A stretch of 62,339 nt of DNA from Leyella stercorea (GCF_019052365.1 NZ_JAHQUY010000007.1:1-62339), one strand, 5' to 3'. Positions 24,554 through 35,143 are shown, numbered from the stretch's first letter. Translations and numbers: made by a program. The notes: generated by a model not told the origin, from the sequence alone.

Positions 24554-24715
24554 ATGAAATACAATGTTACGATAAAGGAGATTCTTGCACGAACTGTGCA
24601 GGTAAAAGCTGGTTCGGTTGAAGAAGCTGAATCGGCAGCACGCAAAATGTATCACAATTGTGATATAGTATTGTCAGCTGATGATTATATTACAACAGAA
24701 ATGGTTGTAGAATAA
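24554..24715 (+). CDS. DpnD/PcfM-like small protein
   Basis: The 53-aa protein reads MKYNVTIKEILARTVQVKAG and continues to IVLSADDYITTEMVVE. The pattern of a beta strand, EEAESAARKMY helix and IVLxADDY strand matches the DpnD/PcfM C-terminal domain. These small proteins occur beside restriction systems and on conjugative plasmids; their activity is not established. It is followed by a strong hairpin terminator. Its last 18 codons and the terminator are duplicated at 26797-26927. Confidence 0.78.
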   Translation: MKYNVTIKEILARTVQVKAGSVEEAESAARKMYHNCDIVLSADDYITTEMVVE

Positions 24716-24792
24716 ACTGGCTGATATGTCTTTGAACCTGGAAGAAAGGCTGGAAGATATCCTCAAAACTGAGATATCTTCCAGCCTTTATT
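24662..24792 (+). repeat. Direct repeat copy A: dpnD-like 3' end plus terminator
   Basis: This 131-nt segment aligns without gaps to 26797-26927 with 7 mismatches. It includes the end of the DpnD-like gene and a terminator: GGCTGGAAGATATC (24748-24761) and GATATCTTCCAGCC (24773-24786), a 14-bp stem with an 11-nt loop and TTTATT behind it. Similarity fades after 24792. Confidence 0.9.
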
Positions 24793-24903
24793 GTGTTAAT
24801 AATAAGTTTGTCATGGCGATGCTGGGGATATTCATTTATGTTTTTCATCCTAACTGGCTTATGATTCGGAATTTTTATCTAAATTTGCATAAACGATTTT
24901 GAA

Positions 24904-25839
24904 ATGGCACATAGGAAAATTCCATATACTAAGTATGCAAGCACATACGACCAGCAAATCAAGCTTCTTAGTTCACGAGGAGTAGTTATCACCGATGTTG
25001 AGAAGGCCAAAGAGTACCTGTCAGACATCGGCTATTACCGCCTTGGCTTTTATGTCTATCCTTTCGAGCTGACCTATCCGTTTCTCGACCACAGACGCTC
25101 TCACAACGTGATACCTGGCACTCGCATTGAAGACATCGTAGCCTTCTACTATTATGATCTGGACCTGCGTAACCTCTTGAACAGATATCTGTCCAGGATA
25201 GAGGTTGCCATTAGGACCTCCATCATCTATGAGCTCTCCAACAAATACAGCACCAACCAGTATTGGTATGTAGACCCTGCCATCGTGGACAACAGCTTTA
25301 TTCAGACCTTCACCACTCAGTACTATGGTAAGATAAAGCTGAAGGATCCCATCAAACGTCATCACAGAAAGTACCTTGGTAGTTACGCTCCTGCATGGAA
25401 GGCAATGGAGTATATGACCTTTGGTAATCTGGAGAATCTCTATGACAAGCTGAAGTGTAATGCAGACAAGAGTCTAATCAGCAATCTCTTGGGAGAGCCT
25501 GCAATAGGCGTATTCAAGAACTACCTCTCAGTTGTCAGAGAGGTTCGTAATTCATGTGCTCATGGCAATGTCATCGTCGGTATGTCATTGACCAACAACG
25601 TGAAGGCAGGAGCTGCCTGTCCGACCTTGCCTATCGGAACCCAGAACACCTTCTATGGCGCATTGAGAGTCATCGACTTCCTCCTGCGCAAGGTGTCCGT
25701 CAACAGATCAAATGATATGTGGAAGGAAATTTACAAAGCGACAAACAGGCTCTATAAGATTTCTCCGAATCTGCGACCGCTTGTTGAGCAAAAAACGGGC
25801 ATCGTTTTGCCTAATGATTACAAAGAAGAGGTGTTGTGA
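24904..25839 (+). CDS. Abi family (Abi_2) abortive-infection-like protein
   Basis: The 311-aa protein matches the Abi_2/AbiD-F group: YTKYASTYDQQIKLLSSRG at the start, YLSDIGYYRLGFYVYPFE, LRNLLNRYLSRIEVAIRT, and the HEPN-type ribonuclease motif RNSCAH (Arg215 to His220, Rx4H). HEPN Abi proteins are thought to cleave RNA after phage sensing and stop infection. It is cytosolic. It sits between the two DpnD-end/terminator repeats. No separate antitoxin gene is seen. Confidence 0.85.
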   Translation: MAHRKIPYTKYASTYDQQIKLLSSRGVVITDVEKAKEYLSDIGYYRLGFYVYPFELTYPFLDHRRSHNVIPGTRIEDIVAFYYYDLDLRNLLNRYLSRIEVAIRTSIIYELSNKYSTNQYWYVDPAIVDNSFIQTFTTQYYGKIKLKDPIKRHHRKYLGSYAPAWKAMEYMTFGNLENLYDKLKCNADKSLISNLLGEPAIGVFKNYLSVVREVRNSCAHGNVIVGMSLTNNVKAGAACPTLPIGTQNTFYGALRVIDFLLRKVSVNRSNDMWKEIYKATNRLYKISPNLRPLVEQKTGIVLPNDYKEEVL

Positions 25840-25877
25840 TATAAATAGCTTGCTTTTCTCAAAAAAGAGTTAAATCA

Positions 25878-25909
25878 TTTTGAACTTGCGATAAAAATGA
25901 CTAACTTTG
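25878..25909 (+). promoter_or_regulatory. Sigma-ABfr-type promoter of a short transcript
   Basis: TTTTG (25878-25882), exactly 19 nt, then TAACTTTG (25902-25909). A terminator begins 59 nt further on, so the promoter appears to drive an RNA of about 80 nt, or read through into the membrane-protein gene. Confidence 0.78.
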
Positions 25910-25925
25910 CAATACTAAAGTGAAT

Positions 25926-25979
25926 ATGGGAGGCTCCGGCGCCCACAGGCACTATAAAAAAGATTTCAACTCCGACTAG
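25926..25979 (+). CDS. Candidate 17-codon small ORF or sRNA
   Basis: From the promoter above, transcription would start near 25915. The first ATG (25926) opens MGGSGAHRHYKKDFNSD and stops inside the terminator stem. Gly/His/Lys content and location between an Abi gene and a membrane-protein gene are suggestive, but the ORF is too short to call a gene on sequence alone. It could equally be a non-coding RNA of about 75-80 nt (GGAGGCTCCGGCGCC can fold). Confidence 0.35.
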   Translation: MGGSGAHRHYKKDFNSD

Positions 25980-25997
25980 TAATAGCCGGAGTTTTTT
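25968..25997 (+). terminator. Terminator of the short transcript
   Basis: AACTCCG (25968-25974) and CGGAGTT (25987-25993) form a stem with a 12-nt loop; six T follow in GTTTTTTATA. Confidence 0.72.
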
Positions 25998-26034
25998 ATA
26001 TCCTCATGTGAAAAATGTAAGAGGTTTGAAGAAA

Positions 26035-26721
26035 ATGAAGAAACTATTGATGCTTTTTTGTCTTGTTCTAAGTTGCTGTACTATGGCTAATGCTCACGCA
26101 GGAATGTATGATCGCTATCTTGATATGAAGATCTGTGTTGACGCTATTGTGATGGTCATTGCTGTTATCCAAGTCTCCATTTATCTTTTTCTCAGATATA
26201 GAAAATCTAAAGTAAGTTGTTGGTACAAAAAACTTATAATACGCATGGCCAAAAAGGTATATAAGAAATCATACCTCAAATGGTTTGCGTCTTGGGTATT
26301 ATCATCATTAGTATTTACTCCATATGTTATTGGTCTCTCTATGGAGTTTTTCTTTTTGGGTTTTATTCCATTGGCAGTATTCCTGATATATTACAGTTAT
26401 TGGGTCTTGAACACGGAAAAGCGCAAAAAGCATCTAACCGGAATAAAAGGTCTGTCATTGCTCTTATCTGTCTCATTTCAGCAAGCATTAGGCTATTTGA
26501 TATATGCTCTTATTTGCGAAACCTCTACATTTCATAGGTTTGTGTATTATACTGACGAAGAATATGAAATGTTTGACTTCAAACTATATCCTGGAATTGA
26601 AGGATTCTACTATATAGCTGAAGGATTTGCCGTTATATCTATTATAACCGCAATGCCATTTATTGTACTATTCATTATGAGAACTATACGTTATTTATTC
26701 TTTACATTTCTCAAAAGATAA
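26035..26721 (+). CDS. Hypothetical multi-pass membrane protein
   Basis: The 228-aa protein has an N-terminal signal-like segment (MKKLLMLFCLVLSCCTMANA) and about five further hydrophobic segments (near residues 33-53, 75-95, 98-120, 140-162, 195-225). I do not recognise a family. A GTG at 26008 is an alternative start, but the ATG at 26035 begins the signal-like segment. It is A+T-rich and lies within the direct-repeat-bounded cassette behind the Abi gene. A role as membrane partner of the Abi system is only inference. Confidence 0.65.
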   Translation: MKKLLMLFCLVLSCCTMANAHAGMYDRYLDMKICVDAIVMVIAVIQVSIYLFLRYRKSKVSCWYKKLIIRMAKKVYKKSYLKWFASWVLSSLVFTPYVIGLSMEFFFLGFIPLAVFLIYYSYWVLNTEKRKKHLTGIKGLSLLLSVSFQQALGYLIYALICETSTFHRFVYYTDEEYEMFDFKLYPGIEGFYYIAEGFAVISIITAMPFIVLFIMRTIRYLFFTFLKR

Positions 26722-27052
26722 AGACGACAATAATGGTTCTAAACTGTTGGCTACTAAATTATACTACACTTCTAAAGCTATACTCATAGTATGGTCGATA
26801 TAGTATTGTCAGCTGATGATTATGTTACAACAGAAATGGTTGTAGAATAAGCTGGCAGATTCGTTTTTGAACCTGGAAGAAAGGCTGGAAGATATCCTCA
26901 AAACTGGGATATCTTCCAGCCTTTATTATGTTTATAATGAGTTGGTTGTGGCGATTCTGGGAGATATGGTAGATATTTTCACTTACATTGTTTTTATAGA
27001 CAATCTATATCAATATACCAATATATCACCATATCACCACATCAACCTATTC
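26722..27052. other. 331-bp spacer: repeat copy B and A+T-rich DNA
   Basis: The stretch between the membrane-protein gene and the MFS stop holds the DpnD remnant with its terminator (26797-26927). The rest is A+T-rich, with TATCACCA-type short repeats near 27020-27045. No further gene is visible. Confidence 0.7.
26797..26927 (+). pseudogene. Direct repeat copy B: remnant of dpnD-like 3' end plus terminator
   Basis: Only the last 18 codons of the DpnD-like gene remain (IVLSADDYVTTEMVVE), then the same terminator (stem arms 26883-26896 and 26908-26921). The frame is intact but has no proper start or promoter. Seven substitutions and no gaps separate it from copy A, so the duplication looks fairly recent. 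Two changes sit in the coding part or just after it, and one is in the terminator loop. Confidence 0.85.
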
Positions 27053-28468
27053 TTACTGCTTGATGTTCGGCTGCTCAAGACCGAAGCCTCTCTTCTTGTC
27101 GAGTGCCTTCAGATAGATGGCGAAGAGGAGGGCGAGAACACCGAAGCTTGCGAAGACGAGCAAAGGCACGGTGTAGTCGTAAGGGATGAACTCGGCACCT
27201 GCTGCCTTAGCTTCGATAACCGCAGGGTTGTCGGCGTTGGTAGAGGCGAGGAGGTTGCCGATGAGCTTCGGAACGAAGCAGAGACCGATGTTCTGCACCC
27301 AGAAGATAAGGCAGTAAGCCGAGCCGAGAATCTTCTCGTCGATGATCTTCGGAACGCTTGGCCACAGAGCTGCAGGAACGAGAGCGAACGAGATGCCGAG
27401 CAATACGATAGTAGAGTAGGCGATGACTGGGCTCTTTGTTGCCGGGAGCACGAAGGCGAAGACGAGGTGGCAGCAGATGAGGAGCAATGCGCCGCCCATG
27501 AGCATTGTTGCACCCTTACCCTTGCGGTCGAGGAAGTTGCCGAGGAACGGAGTGATTACGGCTGCACCGATTGGGAACCAACGGAAGATGTTGGCAGCTG
27601 CTTCGGCAGAGATGCCGTCGAGGTTGCATTGCAGCATGTTGGCACCATAGCGCTGGAACGGGAAGATGGCAGAATAGTAGAGCACGCAGAGCAGAGCCAC
27701 AATCCAGAACACCTGAGAAGAGAAGATCTTGCCGAGGTCGCTGAACTTGAACTCTTCCTCCGGGTCAGCAGCCTCTTCTGTGACGCCCATCTGCTTGTCG
27801 AGCGCCTTGTCCATGAATGTGAAGACGATGAAGGTGATGAGGCCGATGAGGAGGAGCACGGTGCAGAACGCTACCGGAGCTACTACTGTGCCGAAGTGGT
27901 TGGCGATGATTGGCGAGATAGAGAAGATAGCGAACACGCCGACACGTGCGATAGCCATCTCAAGACCCATGGCGAGAGCCATCTCCTTGCCCTTGAACCA
28001 CTTTGCAATCGCCTTAGACACGGTTGTGCCTGCCATCTCGCAGCCGCAGCCGAAGAGCATGAAGCCGAAGCAAGCCATCTTAGCGCTTGCGGGGAGTGTC
28101 ACCCACCAAGAGTTGAGCCAGTCGGCAAGGGCGGTCTGAGCGAACCAGTCGGTGATGCCGATGAACTTGATGAGGGCGCCGATGAACATCATCGAAGCAG
28201 AGAGCACGCCGGTGAAGCGAACGCCCATCTTGTCGAGGATAACGCCGGCGATGATGAGGAAGCCGAGAACGTTAACGATGTACTCGGATGCTGCATAGGT
28301 ACCGAAGGTGTCGGGACCCCATCCCTTTTGGCTCTCCATGAGTGCCTGAATTGGTGACATTACATCGACGAACATGTAGCCGAAGAACATCATGGAAGCG
28401 ATAAGGACAAGGGCTGTCCAACGTGCCCATGCCTTGTCGTTCAACAGTTGATTTACTTTTTGAACCAT
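27053..28468 (-). CDS. MFS transporter
   Basis: The 471-aa protein has 12 likely membrane segments with an internal loop (about residues 227-247, EEAADPEEEFKF) between the two halves. LDKMGVRFTGV in the 2-3 loop and LDRKGKGATML in the 8-9 loop correspond to the MFS GxxxDRxG-type signatures. The substrate cannot be told from sequence; similar transporters carry organic anions or nucleosides. It stands alone. The upstream 200 bp are a repeat region. Confidence 0.88.
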   Translation of the reverse strand: MVQKVNQLLNDKAWARWTALVLIASMMFFGYMFVDVMSPIQALMESQKGWGPDTFGTYAASEYIVNVLGFLIIAGVILDKMGVRFTGVLSASMMFIGALIKFIGITDWFAQTALADWLNSWWVTLPASAKMACFGFMLFGCGCEMAGTTVSKAIAKWFKGKEMALAMGLEMAIARVGVFAIFSISPIIANHFGTVVAPVAFCTVLLLIGLITFIVFTFMDKALDKQMGVTEEAADPEEEFKFSDLGKIFSSQVFWIVALLCVLYYSAIFPFQRYGANMLQCNLDGISAEAAANIFRWFPIGAAVITPFLGNFLDRKGKGATMLMGGALLLICCHLVFAFVLPATKSPVIAYSTIVLLGISFALVPAALWPSVPKIIDEKILGSAYCLIFWVQNIGLCFVPKLIGNLLASTNADNPAVIEAKAAGAEFIPYDYTVPLLVFASFGVLALLFAIYLKALDKKRGFGLEQPNIKQ

Positions 28469-28483
28469 TTCTTTAGTTATTAA

Positions 28484-28690
28484 TTTTTAATTATTAATTT
28501 TTAATTTCGTTGCGCTTTCTTAAATTATTAATTTTAAATTATTAATTATTAATTTCGTTGCGCTTTCTTATATTATTAATTTTTAATTCTTAATTATTAA
28601 TTTCGTTGGCTTTTAAATTTTTTATTTCGTCGTCCCTGGCAATCACCAATTAATAATTACTAATTACAAATTACTAATTACAAATTACTA
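28484..28690. repeat. AT-rich tandem repeats with 48-bp and 14-bp periods
   Basis: AATTTCGTTGCGCTTTCTTA occurs at 28503-28522 and 28551-28570, and its first part again from 28599, a 48-bp period. ATTAATTTTTAATT-type spacers lie between. Downstream (28650-28690) are TACTAATTACAAATT units of 14 bp. The stop codon of the next gene (28688-28690) lies in the last unit. Confidence 0.85.
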
Positions 28691-29050
28691 ATTGTTTCCT
28701 GGTTTCATTGTCTTTGTTATCGACGATAGGAATTTTCCAATCTCTTCAGAGTCTTCTTTTATAGACAGATATTGTTTCTCGTTTAAATAATCTGTCCTGT
28801 ATAGAAGCTCTATCCAGTATTGGGTCTCTCTGCATTCTTTCGAAGCTATGTATATCTTCGAAACGAAGTCGGCTCGGCTTATTGCCGATTTTGATTCGGC
28901 AATGTTGGCTCCGATGCTTGTGCCGGAACGTAGGAGTTGCTTGCTAAGCACATACTCTCTTTTTTCATCGCACAGCCACTTGTAAAGATTTACAATCCTT
29001 ACAGCAAAAGCCATAGCCTTGTCGCTCAACTTTAAACCAGCGTCATTCAT
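28688..29050 (-). CDS. Four-helix-bundle protein (S23/IVP family)
   Basis: The 120-aa protein belongs to the four-helix-bundle family first seen as 23S rRNA intervening-sequence proteins. Signatures are LRSGTSIGANIAES and FVSKIYIASKECRETQYWIELL. Such genes are common as single copies in Bacteroidota and their function is unknown. Here it stands alone, not within an rRNA, beside an S9 peptidase gene. The C-terminal KPGNN and stop are encoded in a simple-repeat tract, so the end may have been altered. Confidence 0.9.
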   Translation of the reverse strand: MNDAGLKLSDKAMAFAVRIVNLYKWLCDEKREYVLSKQLLRSGTSIGANIAESKSAISRADFVSKIYIASKECRETQYWIELLYRTDYLNEKQYLSIKEDSEEIGKFLSSITKTMKPGNN

Positions 29051-29126
29051 TAGATATAAGTATTTCTGAATACCTAAGAGTGCGGAACACCCAACAATTA
29101 ATAATTAAGAATTAAGAATTAATAAT

Positions 29127-31295
29127 TTATTTAAGCCACTTGTCGAGCCATCCGAAGAAGGTGCGCTGCCAGAGCACGCCGTTCTGCGGTTTGAGCACCC
29201 AGTGGTTCTCGTCGGGGAAGATGAGAAGCTCGGCTGGGATGCCGCGCATACGTGCTGCGTTGAATGCGCCGAAGCCCTGGTTGGCGTTGATGCGGTAGTC
29301 CATTTCGCCGTGGATGCAGAGGATAGGCGTATCCCACTTGTCGACGAACTTATGCGGCGAGTTCTCGTAGGTGCGGCGTGCGCGGTCGGTGAGATCCTTG
29401 TTCCAGTAAGCGTCGTCGTACTCCCAGTTGGAGAACCATGCCTCCTCGGTGTCGGTGTACATCGACTCGAGGTTGAAGGCTCCGTCGTGAGCGATGAATG
29501 CCTTGAAGCGCTTGTCGTGGTGGCTTGCGAGATAGTAGACAGAGAAGCCTCCGAAGCTGGCACCAACGCAGCCGAGACGATCCTTGTCTACGTAAGGTAG
29601 GTTGTTGGCAGCGTCGTCGATAGCCGAGAGGTAGTCGTCCATGCACTGGCCTGTCCAGTCGCCCGACACAGCCTCGTTCCACTCTGAGCCGTAGCCTGGC
29701 AGACCGCGGCGGTTAGGCGCGATGACGATATAGTCGTGAGCAGCCATTATCTGGAAGTTCCAGCGGTAGCTCCAGAACTGGCTTACGGGACTTTGCGGTC
29801 CGCCCTCGCAGAAGAGTAGCGTAGGATACTTCTTGTTAGGGTCGAAGTGTGGCGGCAGTATTACCCATACCTGCATCTGCTTGCCGTCTGTGGTCTTCAC
29901 CCAGCGCTCCTGCACCTTGCCCATCTCGAGCTGGTCGTAGAACGCCTTGTTCTCGAAAGTGAGCTGCTGCACCTTTGTCTTCTTCGGGTCCTTGCCCGGT
30001 GTGACGATGTAGAGCTCGTCAGCCTGAGAGATGCTGTGGCGCGAAGCGAGAATCTTGCCAGTGTTGCCAAGCATCTGGAGAGAACCAAAGTCCATCCAGT
30101 CGTCGGTGAGCTGGCGAACATCGCCGTTGAGGTCGGTCTGGTACATGTTTACACAAGCGTGCCAGCAACCTATGAAGTAGAGATTGCGCGAGTTGGGTGC
30201 CCAGCAGAAAGCGTCGACGTTAGAGTCGAACTTCTCTGCCACGTAAGTCTTCTCGCCGGTGAGGAGATTGTATACGCAGAGGCGGTTGCGGTCGCTCTCG
30301 TATCCGTCGCGCTTCATCGACTGCCAAGCCACGTACTTGCCGTCGGGCGAGAACTGCGGGTTGGTGTCGTAGCCCATGTTATAGTCGGCACCCTGATGGT
30401 TGAGGCGCTGGTCCTTCTTGGTCTTTGTGGCGTTGTAGGGGAGCGGCTTGTAGCCAGCAGGCTTGCAGAGGTTCTTTGTCTTGCCGGTCTGTACATCGTA
30501 GAGATAGATATCAGAGTCGGTAGAAGTGGCATAGTCTACGCCCGTCTTCTTGCGGCATGTGTAGGCTATCGACTTAGAGTCGGGGCTCCAAGCGAGCTGC
30601 TCTGCGCCTCCGAACGGCGCCATCGGACACTCGAACGGTTCGCCCTCGATGATGTCTGTGCCGTCGCCGATGCCGTCGGCTGTGACCTCAGCCACGAAGG
30701 GGTGAGCAACGGTCTCCACGTAGTGGTCCCAGTGGCGGTAGTTGAGGTCGGTGACGAGACGACCCGAAGCCAAAGGCAGGTCGTCGGGGTTCTTCTTGAT
30801 GCTCTCGTGATAGGGGAGCGACTTGATGAGAATCACCTTCTTCTCGTCGGGCGAGAAGATGTAGCCCTCGATATCTATTTCTGATTTGGTGAGCTGTCGG
30901 CGGTCGGTGCCGTCGGCGTTCATCGACCAGAGCTGTCCGCCGGTGAGGAACGCGATGCGCTTGCCGCCATCAATCCATGTAGCGTCGGATTCGCTTGCTG
31001 CGGTAGTGGTAAGTGAATGTTGTTTCTTGCCGTCTGCGCTTACGGTGTAGAGCATCTGGTGGCTCTTGTTCTGCTTGACGCTGTAGTAGCCCACCTGGTA
31101 GACAACCGTCTTGCCGTCGGGAGAAGCAGCAGCGCCGCCGATGCGTCCCATAGCCCAAAGCGTTTCGGCATTCATGCGGTCGCCTTTGGCGATAGCCGCA
31201 ACGTCGGTAGTTTTGCCAATCATAGTCTGAGCCTCTGAGTTCAGGCTGGCGCAACTGAGTGTGGCTGCGACAGCGAGTGATAAAGCTTTGTTCAT
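29127..31295 (-). CDS. S9 family peptidase (DPP5-like), secreted
   Basis: The 722-aa protein has a signal peptide (cleavage near NSEA-QT, residue 22). An N-terminal beta-propeller (to about residue 460, with repeated SPDGK and SPDSK motifs) precedes a prolyl-oligopeptidase catalytic domain. The nucleophile is in GASFGG, and the acid and base lie in CIHGEMDYR and DENHW. The layout matches DPP5 of Porphyromonas, which removes dipeptides in the periplasm. This fits an amino-acid-fermenting lifestyle. A long repeat region lies upstream. Confidence 0.93.
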   Translation of the reverse strand: MNKALSLAVAATLSCASLNSEAQTMIGKTTDVAAIAKGDRMNAETLWAMGRIGGAAASPDGKTVVYQVGYYSVKQNKSHQMLYTVSADGKKQHSLTTTAASESDATWIDGGKRIAFLTGGQLWSMNADGTDRRQLTKSEIDIEGYIFSPDEKKVILIKSLPYHESIKKNPDDLPLASGRLVTDLNYRHWDHYVETVAHPFVAEVTADGIGDGTDIIEGEPFECPMAPFGGAEQLAWSPDSKSIAYTCRKKTGVDYATSTDSDIYLYDVQTGKTKNLCKPAGYKPLPYNATKTKKDQRLNHQGADYNMGYDTNPQFSPDGKYVAWQSMKRDGYESDRNRLCVYNLLTGEKTYVAEKFDSNVDAFCWAPNSRNLYFIGCWHACVNMYQTDLNGDVRQLTDDWMDFGSLQMLGNTGKILASRHSISQADELYIVTPGKDPKKTKVQQLTFENKAFYDQLEMGKVQERWVKTTDGKQMQVWVILPPHFDPNKKYPTLLFCEGGPQSPVSQFWSYRWNFQIMAAHDYIVIAPNRRGLPGYGSEWNEAVSGDWTGQCMDDYLSAIDDAANNLPYVDKDRLGCVGASFGGFSVYYLASHHDKRFKAFIAHDGAFNLESMYTDTEEAWFSNWEYDDAYWNKDLTDRARRTYENSPHKFVDKWDTPILCIHGEMDYRINANQGFGAFNAARMRGIPAELLIFPDENHWVLKPQNGVLWQRTFFGWLDKWLK

Positions 31296-31310
31296 AAGTG
31301 ATAGGTGTTA

Positions 31311-31530
31311 AGATTATGAGATGTTGAGGTGTATATTAAGATGTTGGGATGTTGAGGTGTTGAGATGTTGAGATGTGTATTAAAGTTGAGAGTTGAGAAT
31401 TGAGAGTTGAGAGTTATGATTACCAATGATAACAATTCATCTATACATTATTATTGTTGCATATCATAACTCTCAACTTTCAACTCTCAACTCTCAATTT
31501 GAGTTGTTCTCAACTCTCAATTCTCAATTT
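31311..31530. repeat. Mosaic repeat region, copy 3 type
   Basis: First GTTGAGATG/GTTGAGGTG units (31316-31380), the same repeats as in hrpB. Then GAGAGTTGA units, GTTATGATTACC, a different core, and ATCATAACTCTCAACTTTCAA, which follows the plan of the copies at 19.4 and 20.1 kb. Two further CTCAACTCTCAATT blocks follow. The region fills most of the gap between yidC and the S9 peptidase gene. Confidence 0.8.
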
Positions 31531-31545
31531 GAAATGCTTTCAAGA

Positions 31546-33444
31546 TTAAAGTCCTTTGCGCTTGCGCTCCAGTTCTTCGCGCTTGCGCTGCAGCTCCATC
31601 TGCTGCTCCTGCATAGCCTGGAGGCGTGCAGCGAGACCGCTCATCTTTTTCGGGTTGTCCTTGTTCTCCTTGTACTTAGCCTCAAGGATAGCGAGGAGCT
31701 TCTCGTCGTTGGTAGTCTTGCGGAGGATCCACATGATAGCAGCGCTGAAGAAGAGCGAGATGAAGTAGTAGAAGTTAAGACCTGCCGAGTAGTCGTTGAA
31801 CATGAAGAAGAACATAACCGGCATGAGGAACATCATCCACTGCATCATCTTCATCTGTTCAGCCTGCTGACCTACCATCTGGTCGCGCTGCTGGCGCATT
31901 GTCATCCACGAGTAGAGGATGTTGGCCACGCAGAAGAGGATACATGTGAGCGAGAGGTGATCGCCGATGAGCCAGAGGTTCGTGTTCCACTCGATGATGG
32001 GGTCGTATGTAGAGAGGTCGTTAATCCAAAGGAAGCTCTCGCCGCGCAGTTGGATAGCGTTAGGCACGAAGTTGAACATCGCAATCCAGATAGGCATCTG
32101 TATGAGCATCGGTAGACAGCCCGCCATCGGACTGACGCCGTACTTCGAGTACTCCATCATCATTGCCTGCTGTTTCTGCATCTGGTCCTCAGGCTTGTTG
32201 AGGTGCTTTGTGGCCTCTTCGAGTTTCGGCTTCAGCACACGCATCTTTGCCGACGACATGTAGCTCTTCTTCACCATAGGATAGGTGATGAACTTCAGAA
32301 GCATCGTAATAAGGATGAGCACGATACCCATGTTGATGTTCAGACCGGTGAGGAAGTCGAAGACGTAGATAGTAAACCAGCGGTTGATGATGCGGAAGAG
32401 CGGCCATCCGAGGTAGACGAGGCGCTGCATCTCGAGGTCCTTGTCGAATGTAGACTCAGCCTCTACGCGCTTGAGCAAGCGGAAGTCGTTCGGACCGAAG
32501 TAGAAGTCGAACTCAGACGGAGTCTTTCCGCTCGGGTCGAAGAATGTCTTCATCTTTGCCTCGTACTGCTTGAGGTTGCCCGAACCCTTCTCCTGCGGAA
32601 CGCTTGTCATGAGCGAGTTTTCGGCGAAGTTGTTCTTGGCGATCATCACAGCCGAGAAGAACTGGTTTTTGAAAGCCACCCAGTCAATCTTCTTCTCAAT
32701 GTTCTCGTCGGTGATGCTCTTAGCCTCCGACAAATAGTCGGTGCCACCATCCACCTTGTGATAGGTGAGCGAAGCGTAGCGGTTCTCGAATGTAAAGCCG
32801 CGCTCCTGCTGACGGCACATATCCTTCCACTGCACGTCCATCTGGCTTACAGACGGCGCGAAGTCGCCAGCCATGCCTACGGTTTGTAGCTGGGCGTGCA
32901 GCATGTAGTCGCTGCCGAGCACATAGTTGATGACGAGCTCCTTGCCGTTGCCGGCTGTAGCGGTCATGGTGACGGTAGAGTCGGTCTGGTTAGACGGTGT
33001 GAAGTAGAGGTCGGAGGTGTTGATGTTCACGTCCTTGGCTGCCAGTGCGAAGTTGAGGCTCTGCGAATTGCTGTCGAAAAGCGTCACGTTCTGGTTGCCT
33101 TTGTAGTCGGTGAAGTTCTTTATAACCGCCTTTGATACTACGCCGCCCTTAGTGTTAAGAGTAAGCTCTACGCTTTTGTTCTTCAGCACCACGTTTGTGG
33201 CTTTGCCTTTGAGTGCGGAATGGAAAAGCGCAGTTGTGTCAGCCTCAGCAGCCGCTTGGGCTTGGGCTACCTTCTGTTGAGCTGCCAGTTTCGCAGCATT
33301 TTCGGCGTTCTTGCGAGCCACGTTCTCTATCGAATCCTGGCGTGCAGCAGCCGCTTTCTCCTCTTTCGAGGGCTGGCTGTAGACGCTGTATCCGATGAAG
33401 ACCGCAGCTATAAGCACGGCACCGATGATGTTGTTTTTGTCCAC
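31546..33444 (-). CDS. yidC: Membrane protein insertase YidC
   Basis: The 632-aa protein is the Bacteroidota-type YidC that inserts and folds inner-membrane proteins. It has an N-terminal membrane segment (residues 5-20), an Ala/Lys/Gln-rich linker, a periplasmic beta-supersandwich domain (about 70-345) and a C-terminal Oxa1 core with five segments. The core includes FDFLTGLNINMGIVLILITM, YSKYGVSPMAGCLPMLIQMP and FFMFNDYSAGLNFYYF. The tail is basic and may contact the ribosome. It follows pyrG by 26 bp, an arrangement found in other Bacteroidales. Confidence 0.96.
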   Translation of the reverse strand: MDKNNIIGAVLIAAVFIGYSVYSQPSKEEKAAAARQDSIENVARKNAENAAKLAAQQKVAQAQAAAEADTTALFHSALKGKATNVVLKNKSVELTLNTKGGVVSKAVIKNFTDYKGNQNVTLFDSNSQSLNFALAAKDVNINTSDLYFTPSNQTDSTVTMTATAGNGKELVINYVLGSDYMLHAQLQTVGMAGDFAPSVSQMDVQWKDMCRQQERGFTFENRYASLTYHKVDGGTDYLSEAKSITDENIEKKIDWVAFKNQFFSAVMIAKNNFAENSLMTSVPQEKGSGNLKQYEAKMKTFFDPSGKTPSEFDFYFGPNDFRLLKRVEAESTFDKDLEMQRLVYLGWPLFRIINRWFTIYVFDFLTGLNINMGIVLILITMLLKFITYPMVKKSYMSSAKMRVLKPKLEEATKHLNKPEDQMQKQQAMMMEYSKYGVSPMAGCLPMLIQMPIWIAMFNFVPNAIQLRGESFLWINDLSTYDPIIEWNTNLWLIGDHLSLTCILFCVANILYSWMTMRQQRDQMVGQQAEQMKMMQWMMFLMPVMFFFMFNDYSAGLNFYYFISLFFSAAIMWILRKTTNDEKLLAILEAKYKENKDNPKKMSGLAARLQAMQEQQMELQRKREELERKRKGL

Positions 33445-33470
33445 TTTTTAAATAGTTATTTTGATTAATA

Positions 33471-35111
<1,641 letters not shown>

Positions 35112-35143
35112 TTATATTCTAAATTATCCAACAATACAAGGTG

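Noticed and set aside
26867..28357. Long + strand ORF (496 codons) in this region
   Set aside because: It is antisense to the MFS transporter, has unlikely composition (Glu/His/Cys-rich) and no family match; the minus frame encodes a clear 12-segment transporter.
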